Origin: Pseudorhodoferax sp. Leaf265
GTDB lineage: Bacteria; Pseudomonadota; Gammaproteobacteria; Burkholderiales; Burkholderiaceae_C
DNA length: 64,000 nt
Assembly: GCF_001422365.1 (NCBI RefSeq)
Contig: NZ_LMMT01000010.1
Location: 62,001 to 126,000, forward strand
Direction of reading: 5' to 3'
The number at the start of each line of letters is the position of its first letter. Positions within the stretch are counted from its first letter, which is position 1. Shown here one piece after another: positions 63,643 through 64,000 of the stretch. Below the pieces are notes generated by a model. It searched no databases. It saw only the letters and a program-made list of their open reading frames with translations, and was not told the origin of the DNA. Position numbers and translations under genes: made by a program.

Positions 63643-64000
63643 GCCCGGCACTGCGCATCGCGCGCGAAGAGTGGCGCTGGCTGCGCCGTGACCGTGTGGC
63701 CGTGCTGGGCCTGGCGCTGCTGTTGCTGCTGACGGTCGCGGCCATCTTCCATGCGGCCGAGCAGCGCGACGCACTCACCACCGAGCGCGCACGCCGACAG
63801 AGCCAGGTCGACCAGGCCTTCGAGGCCTCGCCCGACCGGCATCCGCACCGCATGGTGCACTACGGCCACTTCGTGTTCCGGCCGTTGAGCCCGCTGGCCG
63901 CCTTCGACCCGGGCGTGGAGGCGCAGACCGGCCACACGCTGTTCCTCGAAGGGCACCGGCAGAACAGCGCCAACTTCAGCGAAGCGCGCCAGTCCTCGCT
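63639..64000 (+). CDS. ABC-2 type permease (partial, C-terminus outside window)
   Basis: About 120 residues are present: MSPALRIAREEWRWLRRDR, one membrane helix (VLGLALLLLLTVAAIF), then a soluble loop with HPHRMVHYGHFVFRP and GVEAQTGHTLFLEGHRQN. This N-terminal layout is found in permeases with a large periplasmic loop (DUF3526-like). It pairs with the ATPase just upstream; substrate unknown. Confidence 0.8.
   Translation, partial: MSPALRIAREEWRWLRRDRVAVLGLALLLLLTVAAIFHAAEQRDALTTERARRQSQVDQAFEASPDRHPHRMVHYGHFVFRPLSPLAAFDPGVEAQTGHTLFLEGHRQNSANFSEARQSS

Overview
The window reads as chromosomal DNA of a high-GC betaproteobacterium, most likely Burkholderiales close to Comamonadaceae. The reasons are three Bug-type (tripartite tricarboxylate transporter) solute receptors, an argB-slmA pair, a DUF1840 protein, PHA phasin genes, CoA-dependent aromatic catabolism and many ATGA/GTGA stop-start overlaps. 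I see no rRNA, tRNA, CRISPR array, transposase or phage gene, and no gene-free stretch above 300 bases.

Layout. (1) 1-1085: N-terminal part of a 7TMR-DISM membrane signalling protein, cut by the window edge. (2) 1205-15143, all minus strand: a beta-oxidation-like catabolic island with two acyl-CoA ligases, an acyl-CoA dehydrogenase, two SDRs, two hotdog dehydratases, an SCP2-type thiolase, a PaaG-like isomerase, two hotdog thioesterase-like proteins, a nitronate-monooxygenase-like flavoprotein, two Bug receptors and an AraC regulator. The substrate is not evident. (3) 15251-16833: argB and slmA. (4) 16904-43429: a surface-polysaccharide (probably O-antigen) locus. It has a WecA/WbpL-like initiating transferase, gmd-fcl (GDP-6-deoxyhexose, probably GDP-L-fucose), rfbBDAC (dTDP-L-rhamnose), a Wzm/Wzt ABC exporter whose Wzt carries a C-terminal carbohydrate-recognition extension, and many glycosyltransferases. 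It also has a probable lipid-linked, periplasmic glycosylation set and one 1265-residue protein that looks like a WbdD-type chain terminator (methyltransferase, kinase-like domain, repetitive coiled coil) fused to a GT4 glycosyltransferase. That protein is the most unusual item in the window. (5) 43528-46869: phasin, a Cys-rich small protein, TetR, a helical-repeat protein, hemerythrin-like protein and acyl-CoA-binding protein. (6) 46874-49607: a lipoprotein aminopeptidase and a gamma-glutamyltransferase-like protein lacking the canonical nucleophile. (7) 49639-55300, minus strand: a compact CoA-dependent anthranilate (or salicylate) catabolic operon under a MarR regulator, with a palindrome overlapping a near-leaderless promoter. 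(8) 55423-64000: a cyclopropane-fatty-acid synthase, DUF1840 protein, a third Bug receptor, a PQQ quinohemoprotein alcohol dehydrogenase, and a TonB siderophore receptor with an ABC-2 exporter running off the window.

How the parts work together. In region 4, nucleotide sugars from rfbBDAC and gmd-fcl would feed the GT2/GT4 enzymes building a chain on undecaprenyl diphosphate. The WbdD-like protein would cap the chain and set its length, and Wzt would recognise the cap for export. The GtrB-like GT2, flippase-like protein and GT-C membrane proteins would add side branches outside the membrane. In regions 2 and 7 Bug receptors, ligases and CoA-ester enzymes form typical betaproteobacterial acid-utilisation modules. 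Boundaries and families come from reading the sequence; no database search was possible.
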